Source of the DNA: Algoriphagus aestuarii
GTDB lineage: Bacteria; Bacteroidota; Bacteroidia; Cytophagales; Cyclobacteriaceae
DNA: 64,000 nt
Direction: 5' to 3'
NCBI GenBank assembly: GCA_017051695.1
Contig: JAFIDK010000006.1
Coordinates: forward strand, 62,001-126,000
Shown piece by piece: positions 31,594 to 40,458 of this stretch (its first letter is position 1; each line of letters begins with the position of its first letter). Below the pieces are notes generated by a model, which was given only the letters and a program-made list of their open reading frames with translations, was not told the DNA's origin and did not search any database. Position numbers and translations under genes: made by a program.

Positions 31594-34500
31594 TTAATCC
31601 AGGGTAATTTCAAGAGCCAAACCTCTCAATTCGTGAACCAATACATTGAATGATTCTGGAATGTTAGGTTTAGGAAGGTTTTCACCCTTCACTATCGCTT
31701 CATAAGCTTTAGCTCTACCGATTACGTCATCTGATTTAACAGTCAGGATTTCCTGAAGTACGTGAGATGCACCGAATGCCTCGAGTGCCCATACTTCCAT
31801 CTCTCCGAAACGCTGACCACCAAACTGGGCTTTACCACCCAAAGGCTGTTGCGTAATCAATGAGTATGGACCGATGGAACGCGCGTGCATCTTATCATCC
31901 ACCAAGTGACCTAGTTTCAACATGTAAGCCACACCTACTGTTACTGGCTGGTCAAACTTCACACCCGAAAGACCATCGTATAAGTAAGTTCGTCCATAAG
32001 CCGGAACGCCTGCCAAAGCCAATTCATCAGATACTTCTTCCATAGAAGCACCATCGAAAATAGGAGTGGCATATTTCTTACCCAATACCTGACCTGCCCA
32101 AGCAAGTACAGTTTCGAAAATCTGTCCGATGTTCATACGAGATGGTACACCAAGTGGATTCAATACGATATCCATTGGGGTTCCGTCTTCAAGGAATGGC
32201 ATATCTTCGTCTCTTACGATACGGGCGACGATACCTTTGTTTCCGTGACGACCTGCCATCTTATCACCTACTTTTAGCTTACGTTTCTTAGCCACGTAAA
32301 CCTTGGCAAGCTGAACGATACCTGCTGGAAGTTCATCTCCAACCTCAAGTGTAAATCTGTCTCTTTTGAAAAGACCGGAAATTTCATTTCGTGAATTGGT
32401 GTAGTTCTTAACCAATTTTACAATCAGATCATTGATATGTGAATCATCTGTCCAATCATCCAAAATGATGTCAGAAATCAAATTAGCTTCCTCAGGAACG
32501 TTATAGTTACTTTCGTCTCTATATGGGTTCTTAGCTGGGAACAAGTTGTTTTCAATATTCTTCAAATTGAACTTCACACCTTTGCTGATGATTTCATCCC
32601 CAAATTTATGCTTCACACCTTGAGAAGTTTTACCATCAAGAAGTGTCACTAATTTGTTGATCATTCTAGCTCTGATACCCAATAGATCCTTAGAATATTT
32701 TGCTTTCAGTTTTTCAACCTCTGCTTTTGCTTTCGCTCTTACATCCTTATCCTTTTTAGGACGAGAGAATAGTTTTGTCTCAATAACAACACCATTCAAG
32801 GAAGGAGAAGCTTTCAAGGAAGCATCTTTCACGTCTCCGGCTTTATCACCAAAGATCGCTCTTAGAAGTTTTTCTTCTGGAGTTGGATCAGTTTCACCTT
32901 TTGGAGTGATTTTACCGATGATGATATCACCTTCTTTCACTTCCGCCCCGATTCTGATTACACCATTTTCATCCAAATGCTTCACAGCTTCTTCAGAAAC
33001 GTTAGGGATTTCAGAAGTCAATTCCTCTTCCCCACGCTTAGTGTCTCTTACTTCCAATTGGAATTCTTCTACGTGGATAGATGTAAAGATATCTTCACGA
33101 ACTACTCGCTCAGAAATTACAATCGCATCCTCGAAGTTGTATCCTTGCCATGGCATGTAGGCCACTTTCAGGTTTTTACCAAGAGCAAGTTCACCTTCAT
33201 TGGTAGAATATCCTTCTACCAACACCTGGCCTTTTACAACTTTCTGCCCCTTCAATACCAAAGGAGTCAAGTTGATGGTTGTATCTTGGTTGGTTCTTCT
33301 AAATTTGATCAGGTCATAAGATTTGTACTCATCAGTGAAGTTGACTAGCAACTCATCATCTGATAAATCATATTTGATCGTGATTTTTCTAGCATCTACA
33401 TAGTCTACTACTCCATCAGCTTCAGCAATGATCAATGATCTAGAATCAACCGCAGCTTTAGCCTCAAGACCTGTACCTACGATTGGAGACTCAGCTTTCA
33501 ACAAAGGGACTGCCTGACGCTGCATGTTAGACCCCATCAAGGCTCTGTTTGCATCATCATGCTCCAAGAAAGGAATCAAAGAAGCAGCTACAGACACAAT
33601 TTGATTTGGAGCTACGTCCATGTAGCTGATTTCAGTCGGTTCAAGTACCGGGAAATCACCTTCAAATCTTGCTTTTACTTTTTCGTTGATAAAGTTTCCT
33701 TTTTCATCCAACGGTGCATTAGCTTGCGCAATGTTATTGTCATCCTCTTCTTCAGCAGTTAAGAATACAATATCATTGACATCCATTCCTACTTTACCCT
33801 CTTTCACTTTTCTATAAGGAGTTTCGAGGAATCCCATTGAGTTCACTTTTGCATGAACACATAGGGAAGAAATCAATCCGATATTTGGACCTTCTGGAGT
33901 TTCAATAGTACACAGACGACCGTAGTGCGTGTAGTGAACATCTCGAACTTCGAAACCAGCTCTTTCCCTGGAAAGACCACCTGGACCCAATGCTGAAAGT
34001 CTTCTCTTGTGAGTCAACTCCGCTAATGGGTTTGTTTGATCCATAAACTGAGAAAGCTGGTTGGTACCAAAGAAAGAGTTGATAACAGAAGAAAGTGTAC
34101 GGGCGTTGATCAAATCGACTGGTTTAAAGTCTTCATTGTCACGTACGTTCATTCTCTCACGGATTGTTCTTGCCATTCTGGCAAGCCCCACACCGAACTG
34201 GCTATACAACTGCTCTCCTACTGTTCTTACTCTTCTGTTACTCAAGTGGTCAATATCATCGACTACTGCTTTAGAATTGATCAATCCGATCAAATACTTC
34301 ACGATAGAGATAATATCTTCCTTGGTCAATACGATCTTTTCAGATTCTATATCAAGACCTAGTTTTTTGTTGATTCTGTAACGTCCAACTTCTCCAAGAT
34401 CATAACGCTTGTCTGAGAAGAACAAGCTATGAATTACTTCTCTTGCAGTAGCTTCATCTGGCGCTTCAGTATTTCTCAACTGACGATAGATTACTTCAAC

Positions 34501-35469
34501 AGCTTCTTTTTCAGAGTTGGAGTTATCTTTCTGTAATGTATTATAGATGATTGAGAAATCGGCAATATTCACATCTTCTCTATGAAGGATGATGCTCTTA
34601 GAGCCAGAATCCAAAATCATTGCGATATCTTCATCTGTAAGTACAGTATCACGCTCAAGCAATACCTCATTTCGGTCAATGGAGACAACCTCACCGGTAT
34701 CTTCATCCACGAAATCTTCTACCCAAGTCCTAAGAACTCTTGCAGCAAGTTTTCTGCCTGCAGCTTTTTTCAAAGCATTCTTAGTGGCGGCCACTTCTTC
34801 AGAAAGTCCGAATAGATCCAAGATATCTTTATCAGAACCGTATCCTATGGCTCTAAGCAAAGTCGTCACCGGGAACTTCTTCTTTCGATCGATATAAGCG
34901 TACATGACATTATTAATATCAGTAGCAAATTCGATCCAGGAACCTTTGAAAGGAATGATTCTAGCAGAATAAAGCTTCGTTCCATTTGTATGCTTGCTTT
35001 GAGCAAAAAATACACCTGGGGATCTATGGAGCTGGGAGACAATTACTCTTTCTGCACCATTGATCACGAAGGAACCTTTCTCGGTCATGTAAGGAAGGTT
35101 ACCTAAGAAAACTTCTTGCTCGATAGTCTCGAAATCCTCATTATCCTCATCGTGGCAAAGAAGTCTAAGTTTTGCCTTCAAAGGGACAGAATATGTCAAG
35201 CCCCTATCAATACATTCTCCCACACTATATTTAGGAGGATCTACTGCATAATCAATAAACTCCAAAGTGAAATTTTCTCTGGAATCACTGATTGGGAAGT
35301 TTTCGGCAAATACTTTAAATAACCCATCTGCCCGGCGCTTTTCTGCAGGGGTATCCAATTGAAAAAAGTCTTTGAAAGACTGCAACTGAATATCTAGAAA
35401 ATCCGGATAGTCTTTGACCACCTTAATGGAGGAGAAACTTTTCCTTTCGGTTTGATTCTTGATAGCCAA
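31594..35469 (-). CDS. rpoB: RNA polymerase beta subunit
   Basis: The 1291 residues form the second large core subunit. The rifampicin pocket ([20 protein letters not shown], then [19 protein letters not shown], at about residue 480-510) has the wild-type Asp, His and Ser positions, so target-based rifampicin resistance is not predicted. The catalytic-lysine segment [19 protein letters not shown] and the [15 protein letters not shown] block are intact. It follows rplL across a 156-base gap that holds an attenuator-like hairpin. Confidence 0.99.
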   Translation of the reverse strand: MAIKNQTERKSFSSIKVVKDYPDFLDIQLQSFKDFFQLDTPAEKRRADGLFKVFAENFPISDSRENFTLEFIDYAVDPPKYSVGECIDRGLTYSVPLKAKLRLLCHDEDNEDFETIEQEVFLGNLPYMTEKGSFVINGAERVIVSQLHRSPGVFFAQSKHTNGTKLYSARIIPFKGSWIEFATDINNVMYAYIDRKKKFPVTTLLRAIGYGSDKDILDLFGLSEEVAATKNALKKAAGRKLAARVLRTWVEDFVDEDTGEVVSIDRNEVLLERDTVLTDEDIAMILDSGSKSIILHREDVNIADFSIIYNTLQKDNSNSEKEAVEVIYRQLRNTEAPDEATAREVIHSLFFSDKRYDLGEVGRYRINKKLGLDIESEKIVLTKEDIISIVKYLIGLINSKAVVDDIDHLSNRRVRTVGEQLYSQFGVGLARMARTIRERMNVRDNEDFKPVDLINARTLSSVINSFFGTNQLSQFMDQTNPLAELTHKRRLSALGPGGLSRERAGFEVRDVHYTHYGRLCTIETPEGPNIGLISSLCVHAKVNSMGFLETPYRKVKEGKVGMDVNDIVFLTAEEEDDNNIAQANAPLDEKGNFINEKVKARFEGDFPVLEPTEISYMDVAPNQIVSVAASLIPFLEHDDANRALMGSNMQRQAVPLLKAESPIVGTGLEAKAAVDSRSLIIAEADGVVDYVDARKITIKYDLSDDELLVNFTDEYKSYDLIKFRRTNQDTTINLTPLVLKGQKVVKGQVLVEGYSTNEGELALGKNLKVAYMPWQGYNFEDAIVISERVVREDIFTSIHVEEFQLEVRDTKRGEEELTSEIPNVSEEAVKHLDENGVIRIGAEVKEGDIIIGKITPKGETDPTPEEKLLRAIFGDKAGDVKDASLKASPSLNGVVIETKLFSRPKKDKDVRAKAKAEVEKLKAKYSKDLLGIRARMINKLVTLLDGKTSQGVKHKFGDEIISKGVKFNLKNIENNLFPAKNPYRDESNYNVPEEANLISDIILDDWTDDSHINDLIVKLVKNYTNSRNEISGLFKRDRFTLEVGDELPAGIVQLAKVYVAKKRKLKVGDKMAGRHGNKGIVARIVRDEDMPFLEDGTPMDIVLNPLGVPSRMNIGQIFETVLAWAGQVLGKKYATPIFDGASMEEVSDELALAGVPAYGRTYLYDGLSGVKFDQPVTVGVAYMLKLGHLVDDKMHARSIGPYSLITQQPLGGKAQFGGQRFGEMEVWALEAFGASHVLQEILTVKSDDVIGRAKAYEAIVKGENLPKPNIPESFNVLVHELRGLALEITLD

Positions 35470-35557
35470 GGTAGTATATGTTTATAGTGAAATTAAATAA
35501 CGAAATGCGACAATTTTCGCTTAAAATAATGCAATTTTATACCTGTGCATAAACAGG

Positions 35558-35585
35558 AAAAGACCTGACTATTTTAGTCAGGTCT
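35558..35585 (-). terminator. attenuator-like hairpin between rplL and rpoB
   Basis: On the minus strand a perfect 10-bp stem (AGACCTGACT with AGTCAGGTCT, arms 35576-35585 and 35561-35570), loop AAAAT, then only four T. The short T run and the lack of a clear promoter before rpoB suggest partial termination that would lower rpoBC relative to the ribosomal genes. Confidence 0.75.
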
Positions 35586-35625
35586 TATGGGCTAAACCAT
35601 AACCTAATGGTTCTGGCTTAGCAAA

Positions 35626-36006
35626 TTATTTGATCTCTACTTCAGCACCAGCTTCTTCCAAAGACTTCTTCAAGCCTTCAGCTTCGTCCTTAGCGATACC
35701 TTCTTTCAAGGCTTTAGGAGCAGAATCTACCAAGTCTTTAGCTTCTTTCAAGCCTAGACCAGTCAATTCTTTTACCAATTTAACTACTGCCAATTTAGAT
35801 GCACCAGCAGCTTTCAAGATAACGTCGAATGAAGTTTTCTCTTCTTCTGCAGCAGCTTCTCCTGCACCAGCACCACCAGCTACTACTGCTACACCAGCAG
35901 CAGCAGGCTCGATTCCGTACTGATCTTTAAGGATATCTGTCAATTCTTTAACTTCTTTTACAGTCAAGTTCACCAACTGATCTGCAAGTTGCGTAAGATC
36001 TGCCAT
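35626..36006 (-). CDS. rplL: 50S ribosomal protein L7/L12
   Basis: Multi-copy stalk protein that recruits translation GTPases. The 126 residues have the N-terminal dimer domain ([20 protein letters not shown]), an Ala/Gly/Glu hinge ([15 protein letters not shown]) and the C-terminal domain ([20 protein letters not shown]). It follows rplJ by 50 bases and precedes the rpoB attenuator. Confidence 0.98.
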   Translation of the reverse strand: MADLTQLADQLVNLTVKEVKELTDILKDQYGIEPAAAGVAVVAGGAGAGEAAAEEEKTSFDVILKAAGASKLAVVKLVKELTGLGLKEAKDLVDSAPKALKEGIAKDEAEGLKKSLEEAGAEVEIK

Positions 36007-36056
36007 TGTATTTGAAATTTATTTTTTGTGATTTTTTTAATTAATAATTTTTGTTC

Positions 36057-36599
36057 TTATGCTTCTTCTTTTTCAGCAAGGGTCTTAAGCACACCAGTGA
36101 TGTTGTTTTGACCACTCTGCAAAGCAGAAATAAGATTCATAGCTGGAGATTGAAGCAATCCGATAAGGTCGCCCAAAAGCTCCTGCTTAGATTTAAGATT
36201 AGACAACATCTCAAGGTTAGCTTCACCGATAAAGATATCAGCATCAATAGAAGCGCCTTTGAAGACTGGCCTAGTCTCTTTTTTACCTATTTTTTTTCTG
36301 AAATCCAACAATACTTTTGCTGGAAGATTACTAGTCTCTTTTGAGAATATAATACCAGAGAATCCTTTTAACGCATTATCACTTAGTTGCGAAAAATCCG
36401 CATCTAAATTTTCCAATGCTTTCTGAATCAAGGTATTTTTGTACACTTTGTACTCCACACCTTTTTCAAAACAAGTTCTTCTGAATGCATTCACTTGCGC
36501 TACAGAGAAACCTGAAGCATCAGTGATATAGAAGAAAGGGTTTTCTCTAAACTTCTCAGTAAGACCGTCGATTATTACTTTCTTTTCGTCTCTAGTCAT
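36057..36599 (-). CDS. rplJ: 50S ribosomal protein L10
   Basis: Base of the L7/L12 stalk. The 180 residues include the rRNA-binding N-terminal domain (MTRDEKKVIIDGLTEKFREN, FRRTCFEKGVEYKVYKNTL) and a C-terminal helix that binds L12 dimers. Only 2 bases separate it from rplA, so the long L10 leader used for autoregulation in Escherichia coli cannot exist here. Confidence 0.98.
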   Translation of the reverse strand: MTRDEKKVIIDGLTEKFRENPFFYITDASGFSVAQVNAFRRTCFEKGVEYKVYKNTLIQKALENLDADFSQLSDNALKGFSGIIFSKETSNLPAKVLLDFRKKIGKKETRPVFKGASIDADIFIGEANLEMLSNLKSKQELLGDLIGLLQSPAMNLISALQSGQNNITGVLKTLAEKEEA

Positions 36600-36601
36600 G
36601 A

Positions 36602-37300
36602 TTAAATACCTTGAATGCTACCCTTGTCCACTGCAATACCAGGAGACATTGTACTTGATAAATGAATACTCTTGAAGTATGTACCTTTTGATGAGCTAGG
36701 CTTAAGCTTAGAAATAGTAAGCATTAATTCTCTTACATTATCCTGAATCTTTTCAGGAGTAAAAGACACTTTACCTACGCTAGCATGGATAATTCCAAAT
36801 TTATCAACTTTGAAATCGATCTTACCAGCTTTTACTTCTTTAACAGCTTTTGCTACATCTAGAGTAACTGTTCCTGATTTTGGATTTGGCATCAAGCCTC
36901 TAGGACCTAATACTCTACCCAATCTACCTACCTTCGCCATTACGTTTGGCATCGTGATGATGACATCAATGTCAGTCCATCCGCCTTCGATTTTAGCGAT
37001 GTAGTCGTCCAAGCCCACATAATCTGCACCCGCTTCAGTTGCTTCTGCCGCTTTGTCAGGAGTACAAAGTACAAGTACTTTGATATCCTTACCAGTACCA
37101 TGAGGAAGCGCTACAACGCCTCTCACCATTTGATCTGCTTTACGTGGATCCACACCCAAACGGATGTCTAGATCTACTGAAGCGTCAAACTTAGTAGTAG
37201 TAATTTCCTTCACGATAGAAGAAGCTGCCTCAAGGGAGTACTCTTGGCTTGGGTCGTACTTAGAAAGAGCTTCTTTTTGCTTTTTTGTTAACTTAGCCAT
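36602..37300 (-). CDS. rplA: 50S ribosomal protein L1
   Basis: Mobile stalk protein at the E site. The 232 residues include [40 protein letters not shown] and PNPKSGTV, the RNA-binding blocks. It lies 10 bases after rplK. In Escherichia coli L1 represses rplKA through a leader structure, for which there is little space here. Confidence 0.98.
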   Translation of the reverse strand: MAKLTKKQKEALSKYDPSQEYSLEAASSIVKEITTTKFDASVDLDIRLGVDPRKADQMVRGVVALPHGTGKDIKVLVLCTPDKAAEATEAGADYVGLDDYIAKIEGGWTDIDVIITMPNVMAKVGRLGRVLGPRGLMPNPKSGTVTLDVAKAVKEVKAGKIDFKVDKFGIIHASVGKVSFTPEKIQDNVRELMLTISKLKPSSSKGTYFKSIHLSSTMSPGIAVDKGSIQGI

Positions 37301-37310
37301 TGTTTTTTAT

Positions 37311-37754
37311 TTATACTTCCCAAGGGGCTTGTCCAGATACTGTGATACCCATGCTTCTAGCTGTACCAGCTATCATTTTCATAGCTGACTCTACTTTGAA
37401 AGCATTCAGGTCAGGCATTTTAACCTCTGCAATTTCTTTTACCTGATCCCAGGTAACCGAACCTACCTTCTTACGGTTAGGTTCTGCAGATCCACCTTTC
37501 AATTTCGCCGCCTCTAACAACATGTTTGCTGCAGGAGGAGTTTTAACTACGAATTCAAAAGACTTATCCGAGAAAATTGTAATCAATACAGGAAGCACCT
37601 GACCCATTTTATCCTGGGTACGTGCATTGTATTGCTTACAAAACTCCATAATGTTCAAACCCTTGGAACCAAGAGCTGGACCTACTGGAGGCGACGGGTT
37701 AGCCTGGCCACCTTTCACTTGTAGTTTTAAATAACCAGTGATTTCCTTAGCCAT
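37311..37754 (-). CDS. rplK: 50S ribosomal protein L11
   Basis: GTPase-centre protein, and needed for RelA activation in species that have it. The 147 residues include the proline-bearing thiopeptide-related segment [20 protein letters not shown] and the C-terminal 23S-binding domain. It starts 3 bases after nusG. Confidence 0.98.
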   Translation of the reverse strand: MAKEITGYLKLQVKGGQANPSPPVGPALGSKGLNIMEFCKQYNARTQDKMGQVLPVLITIFSDKSFEFVVKTPPAANMLLEAAKLKGGSAEPNRKKVGSVTWDQVKEIAEVKMPDLNAFKVESAMKMIAGTARSMGITVSGQAPWEV

Positions 37755-37757
37755 TGC

Positions 37758-38315
37758 TTAGTCTTGTTTTTCTACTTGTATAAAGTTTAACTCTACTGGA
37801 GTATTCCTTCCGAAGATCTTGACCATAACATTCAATTTCTTCTTCTCGTCGAATATCTCCTCTATTGTCCCGGTAAATCCACTGAATGGGCCGTCCATTA
37901 CTTTTACGGCTTCTCCTACTATAAATGGGGTATCTAACTTCTCAGCAAACTCATCAATCTCCTCAACCTTACCTAAAATACGATTGACTTCTGATTGGCG
38001 TAATGGCTCAGGGGTTTTGGAAGCTCCCCCCTGGTTTGATCCTAAGAAACCGATAACACCCGGGATACTTGTAATTACATGGTTGGCCTCACCATTAGAT
38101 AGATCTGCATTGACTAAAACGTATCCTGGAAAGAAGTTTCTTTCTCTGACACGCTTCTTGCCATTTCGCATCTCATACACCTTCTCTGAAGGTATTAGTA
38201 CTTCAGGAATGAATTCGTCAATCTTCTGTCTGGAAATTTCATTATCCAAATAGGTCTTTGTCTTTTTTTCCTGCCCAGCTACTACCCTGAGTACGTACCA
38301 CTTATGTTCAGCCAT
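37758..38315 (-). CDS. nusG: transcription termination/antitermination factor NusG
   Basis: Binds RNA polymerase and links it to Rho or to S10 on the leading ribosome. The 185 residues have the NGN domain at about 1-115 ([30 protein letters not shown]) and a KOW domain at about 130-180 ([20 protein letters not shown]). It follows secE in the conserved secE-nusG-rplK order. Confidence 0.98.
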   Translation of the reverse strand: MAEHKWYVLRVVAGQEKKTKTYLDNEISRQKIDEFIPEVLIPSEKVYEMRNGKKRVRERNFFPGYVLVNADLSNGEANHVITSIPGVIGFLGSNQGGASKTPEPLRQSEVNRILGKVEEIDEFAEKLDTPFIVGEAVKVMDGPFSGFTGTIEEIFDEKKKLNVMVKIFGRNTPVELNFIQVEKQD

Positions 38316-38333
38316 TCTGTAACGTCAATTCAA

Positions 38334-38522
38334 TTAAAATAAATCATAAAACCATGTCATGATGTTTTCGAACCCTAAATCAATCACCCCAATAAACAAG
38401 GCGAAGATCAAAGATGCTACTAGCACCAACACTGCACTATTTTGAAGAAAAGAAAACTTCGGCCAAGTGACCTTATTTTTCATTTCATCATACGACTCCA
38501 GAACAAAGTTTTTTAGATTCAT
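38334..38522 (-). CDS. secE: preprotein translocase subunit SecE
   Basis: A 62-residue single-span clamp for SecY. The amphipathic helix with ESYDEMKNKVTWPKF precedes one membrane span (SAVLVLVASLIFALFIGVI). It lies between tRNA-Trp and nusG. Confidence 0.96.
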   Translation of the reverse strand: MNLKNFVLESYDEMKNKVTWPKFSFLQNSAVLVLVASLIFALFIGVIDLGFENIMTWFYDLF

Positions 38523-38536
38523 AGTGTAATACTTAC

Positions 38537-38610
38537 TGGCACGGGCAGAGAGATTCGAACTCCCATCAACGGTTTTGGAGACCGCTATTCTGCCATTGAA
38601 CTATGCCCGT
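38537..38610 (-). tRNA. tRNA-Trp (CCA)
   Basis: Cloverleaf on the minus strand with acceptor ACGGGCA/TGCCCGT, anticodon loop CTCCAAA (anticodon CCA), T-loop TTCGAAT and a genome-encoded 3' CCA after a G discriminator. The 5' end is at 38610. It lies between the tuf hairpin with a following promoter and secE. Confidence 0.96.
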
Positions 38611-38638
38611 GTAAATGAACGCACCGCTAATGGGAACG

Positions 38639-38670
38639 CAAAATTAGGTATTGTTCAATAAAGAAACAAA
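38639..38670 (-). promoter_or_regulatory. promoter of tRNA-Trp-secE-nusG-rplKAJL
   Basis: The minus strand reads TTTG (38670-38667), 20 bases, then TAATTTTG (38646-38639) and a GCGTTCC tail. It sits immediately after the tuf hairpin and 29 bases before the tRNA-Trp 5' end. The spacer is one base longer than in the other strong promoters here. Confidence 0.8.
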
Positions 38671-38698
38671 TGCGATCCCAAAAAATTTCAGGATCGCA
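38663..38698 (-). terminator. terminator-like hairpin after tuf
   Basis: On the minus strand an 8-bp perfect stem (TGCGATCC with GGATCGCA, arms 38691-38698 and 38671-38678), a 12-base loop, then TTTGTTTC. The interrupted T run suggests incomplete termination, and it overlaps the -33 box of the next promoter. Confidence 0.65.
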
Positions 38699-38721
38699 TC
38701 GTTCAATATATCAGAAATTGA

Positions 38722-39909
38722 TTAGTCTAGGATTTCTGTAACCTGTCCAGCACCTACAGTTCTACCACCTTCACGGATAGCAAAACGAAGTCCTTTCTCA
38801 AGTGCAACTGCATTAAGCAAGTTAACTTCAATAGTTACGTTATCACCTGGCATTACCATTTCAACGTTTTCAGGAAGTTTGATCTCTCCAGTTACGTCTG
38901 TAGTTCTTAAATAGAACTGAGGACGGTACTTGTTGAAGAATGGAGTGTGACGTCCACCTTCTTCTTTAGAAAGAACGTAAACTTCAGCTTTGAAGTGAGC
39001 GTGAGGCTTCACTGATCCTGGCTTACAGATGATCATTCCACGCTTGATTTGAGCTTTTTCAATACCTCTAAGCAACAAACCTACGTTATCACCCGCTTCA
39101 CCTCTGTCAAGAATCTTACGGAACATCTCCACACCAGTTACTGTAGACTTAAGGCCTTCAGCACCCATCCCGATGATATCCACTGGGTCACCAGAGTTGA
39201 TAACACCTCTTTCGATTCTACCAGTTGCTACAGTACCACGACCAGTGATCGAGAATACGTCTTCAACAGGCATCAAAAATTCTTTATCTACAGCACGCTC
39301 AGGAAGAGGAATGTACTCATCCACTGCGTTCATCAATTCCATTACAGTCTCAACCCACTTTTCTTCACCGTTCAATGCACCTAGTGCAGAACCAGCGATT
39401 ACTGGGATATTATCACCGTCGAATTCATAGAAAGAAAGCAATTCTCTAACTTCCATTTCTACAAGTTCTAGAAGTTCTGGATCATCCACCATGTCCACTT
39501 TGTTCATGAACACTACTAGAGCAGGTACACCTACCTGGCGAGCCAAAAGGATGTGCTCTCTAGTTTGTGGCATAGGTCCGTCAGTAGCAGCTACCACTAG
39601 GATAGCGCCGTCCATCTGGGCTGCACCCGTTACCATGTTCTTAACGTAATCAGCGTGACCTGGACAGTCTACGTGAGCGTAGTGTCTCTTGTCAGTTTGA
39701 TATTCTACGTGAGAGGTGTTAATGGTAATACCTCTTTCTTTTTCTTCTGGAGCGTTGTCGATAGAAGAGAAATCTCTTAATTCAGATAGACCCTTACTAG
39801 CCAAAACGGTAGTGATGGCAGCAGTCAAAGTGGTCTTTCCATGATCTACGTGACCAATCGTACCGATATTAACGTGCGGCTTGGAACGGTCGAATTGTGC
39901 TTTTGCCAT
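38722..39909 (-). CDS. tuf: translation elongation factor Tu
   Basis: Delivers aminoacyl-tRNA to the ribosome as a GTP complex. The 395 residues are full length, with [10 protein letters not shown] (P loop), [11 protein letters not shown] (G3), NKVDM (G4) and the C-terminal domains intact. It lies downstream of tRNA-Tyr, Gly and Thr and upstream of tRNA-Trp and secE. This resembles the tufB region of Escherichia coli and not the str operon. Confidence 0.99.
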   Translation of the reverse strand: MAKAQFDRSKPHVNIGTIGHVDHGKTTLTAAITTVLASKGLSELRDFSSIDNAPEEKERGITINTSHVEYQTDKRHYAHVDCPGHADYVKNMVTGAAQMDGAILVVAATDGPMPQTREHILLARQVGVPALVVFMNKVDMVDDPELLELVEMEVRELLSFYEFDGDNIPVIAGSALGALNGEEKWVETVMELMNAVDEYIPLPERAVDKEFLMPVEDVFSITGRGTVATGRIERGVINSGDPVDIIGMGAEGLKSTVTGVEMFRKILDRGEAGDNVGLLLRGIEKAQIKRGMIICKPGSVKPHAHFKAEVYVLSKEEGGRHTPFFNKYRPQFYLRTTDVTGEIKLPENVEMVMPGDNVTIEVNLLNAVALEKGLRFAIREGGRTVGAGQVTEILD

Positions 39910-39969
39910 GCGTGAAAATCCTCAGTTTAAGTTTAAAGATATGTTTATTTAATTTATTAAAGCCGTATG

Positions 39970-40041
39970 AGCCAACGACGGGATTTGAACCCGTGACCCC
40001 TTCCTTACCAAGGAAGTACTCTACCCCTGAGCTACGTCGGC
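39970..40041 (-). tRNA. tRNA-Thr (GGT)
   Basis: Minus-strand cloverleaf with acceptor GCCGACG/CGTTGGC, anticodon stem CTTCC/GGAAG and loop TTGGTAA (anticodon GGT). The 5' end is at 40041. No CCA is encoded (TCAT follows), unlike tRNA-Tyr and tRNA-Trp nearby. It lies 60 bases before tuf. Confidence 0.96.
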
Positions 40042-40074
40042 TTAAGCCCGATACTCTTCCTTAGAAAAGTATAG

Positions 40075-40147
40075 AGCGGGAGACGAGGCTCGAACCCGCG
40101 ACCTGCAGCTTGGAAGGCTGCCGCTCTACCAACTGAGCTACTCCCGC
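40075..40147 (-). tRNA. tRNA-Gly (TCC)
   Basis: Minus-strand cloverleaf with acceptor GCGGGAG/CTCCCGC, anticodon stem GCAGC/GCTGC and loop CTTCCAA (anticodon TCC). The 5' end is at 40147. The 3' CCA is not encoded. Confidence 0.96.
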
Positions 40148-40220
40148 TTATTTCCGGCTAAGCCGAATGGTAATTTTTTAAAGCCCTGCAAAACTAAGAA
40201 AAAAATTTTGCATTCGACAA

Positions 40221-40306
40221 TGGTGGGGGAAACAGGATTCGAACCTGTGAAGACATAAGTCAACGGATTTACAGTCCGTCCCAGTTGGCCGCTTTGGTAT
40301 TCCCCC
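40221..40306 (-). tRNA. tRNA-Tyr (GTA)
   Basis: Minus-strand class II tRNA with a long variable arm, acceptor GGGGGAA/TTCCCCC, anticodon loop CTGTAAA (anticodon GTA) and an encoded CCA. The 5' end is at 40306. It is first in the tRNA-tuf transcript, 57 bases after the -7 box. Confidence 0.96.
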
Positions 40307-40363
40307 AACTTTCCGTCACTTCTCATCGGTCTCTTTCGATGACCTATCTGTCGTAACGGATGG

Positions 40364-40394
40364 CAAAATTATAGCCTTTTCTGAAAGTATCAAA
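40364..40394 (-). promoter_or_regulatory. promoter of the tRNA-Tyr-Gly-Thr-tuf transcript
   Basis: The minus strand reads TTTG (40394-40391), exactly 19 bases, then TAATTTTG (40371-40364), followed by a GCCATCC tail. It lies in the gap after the M1 peptidase stop (40459). Confidence 0.87.
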
Positions 40395-40458
40395 GCTTGT
40401 TTTTTAATTTTGATGAGATTTTATTCACTATTCTCACAAATAACTTAAAATCAATCAA

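Noticed and set aside
35530-35540. TAAAATTG on the minus strand as an rpoB promoter
   Set aside because: One mismatch in the -7 box and no TTTG at the right distance, so it is too weak to call. rpoB is more likely expressed by read-through of the attenuator.
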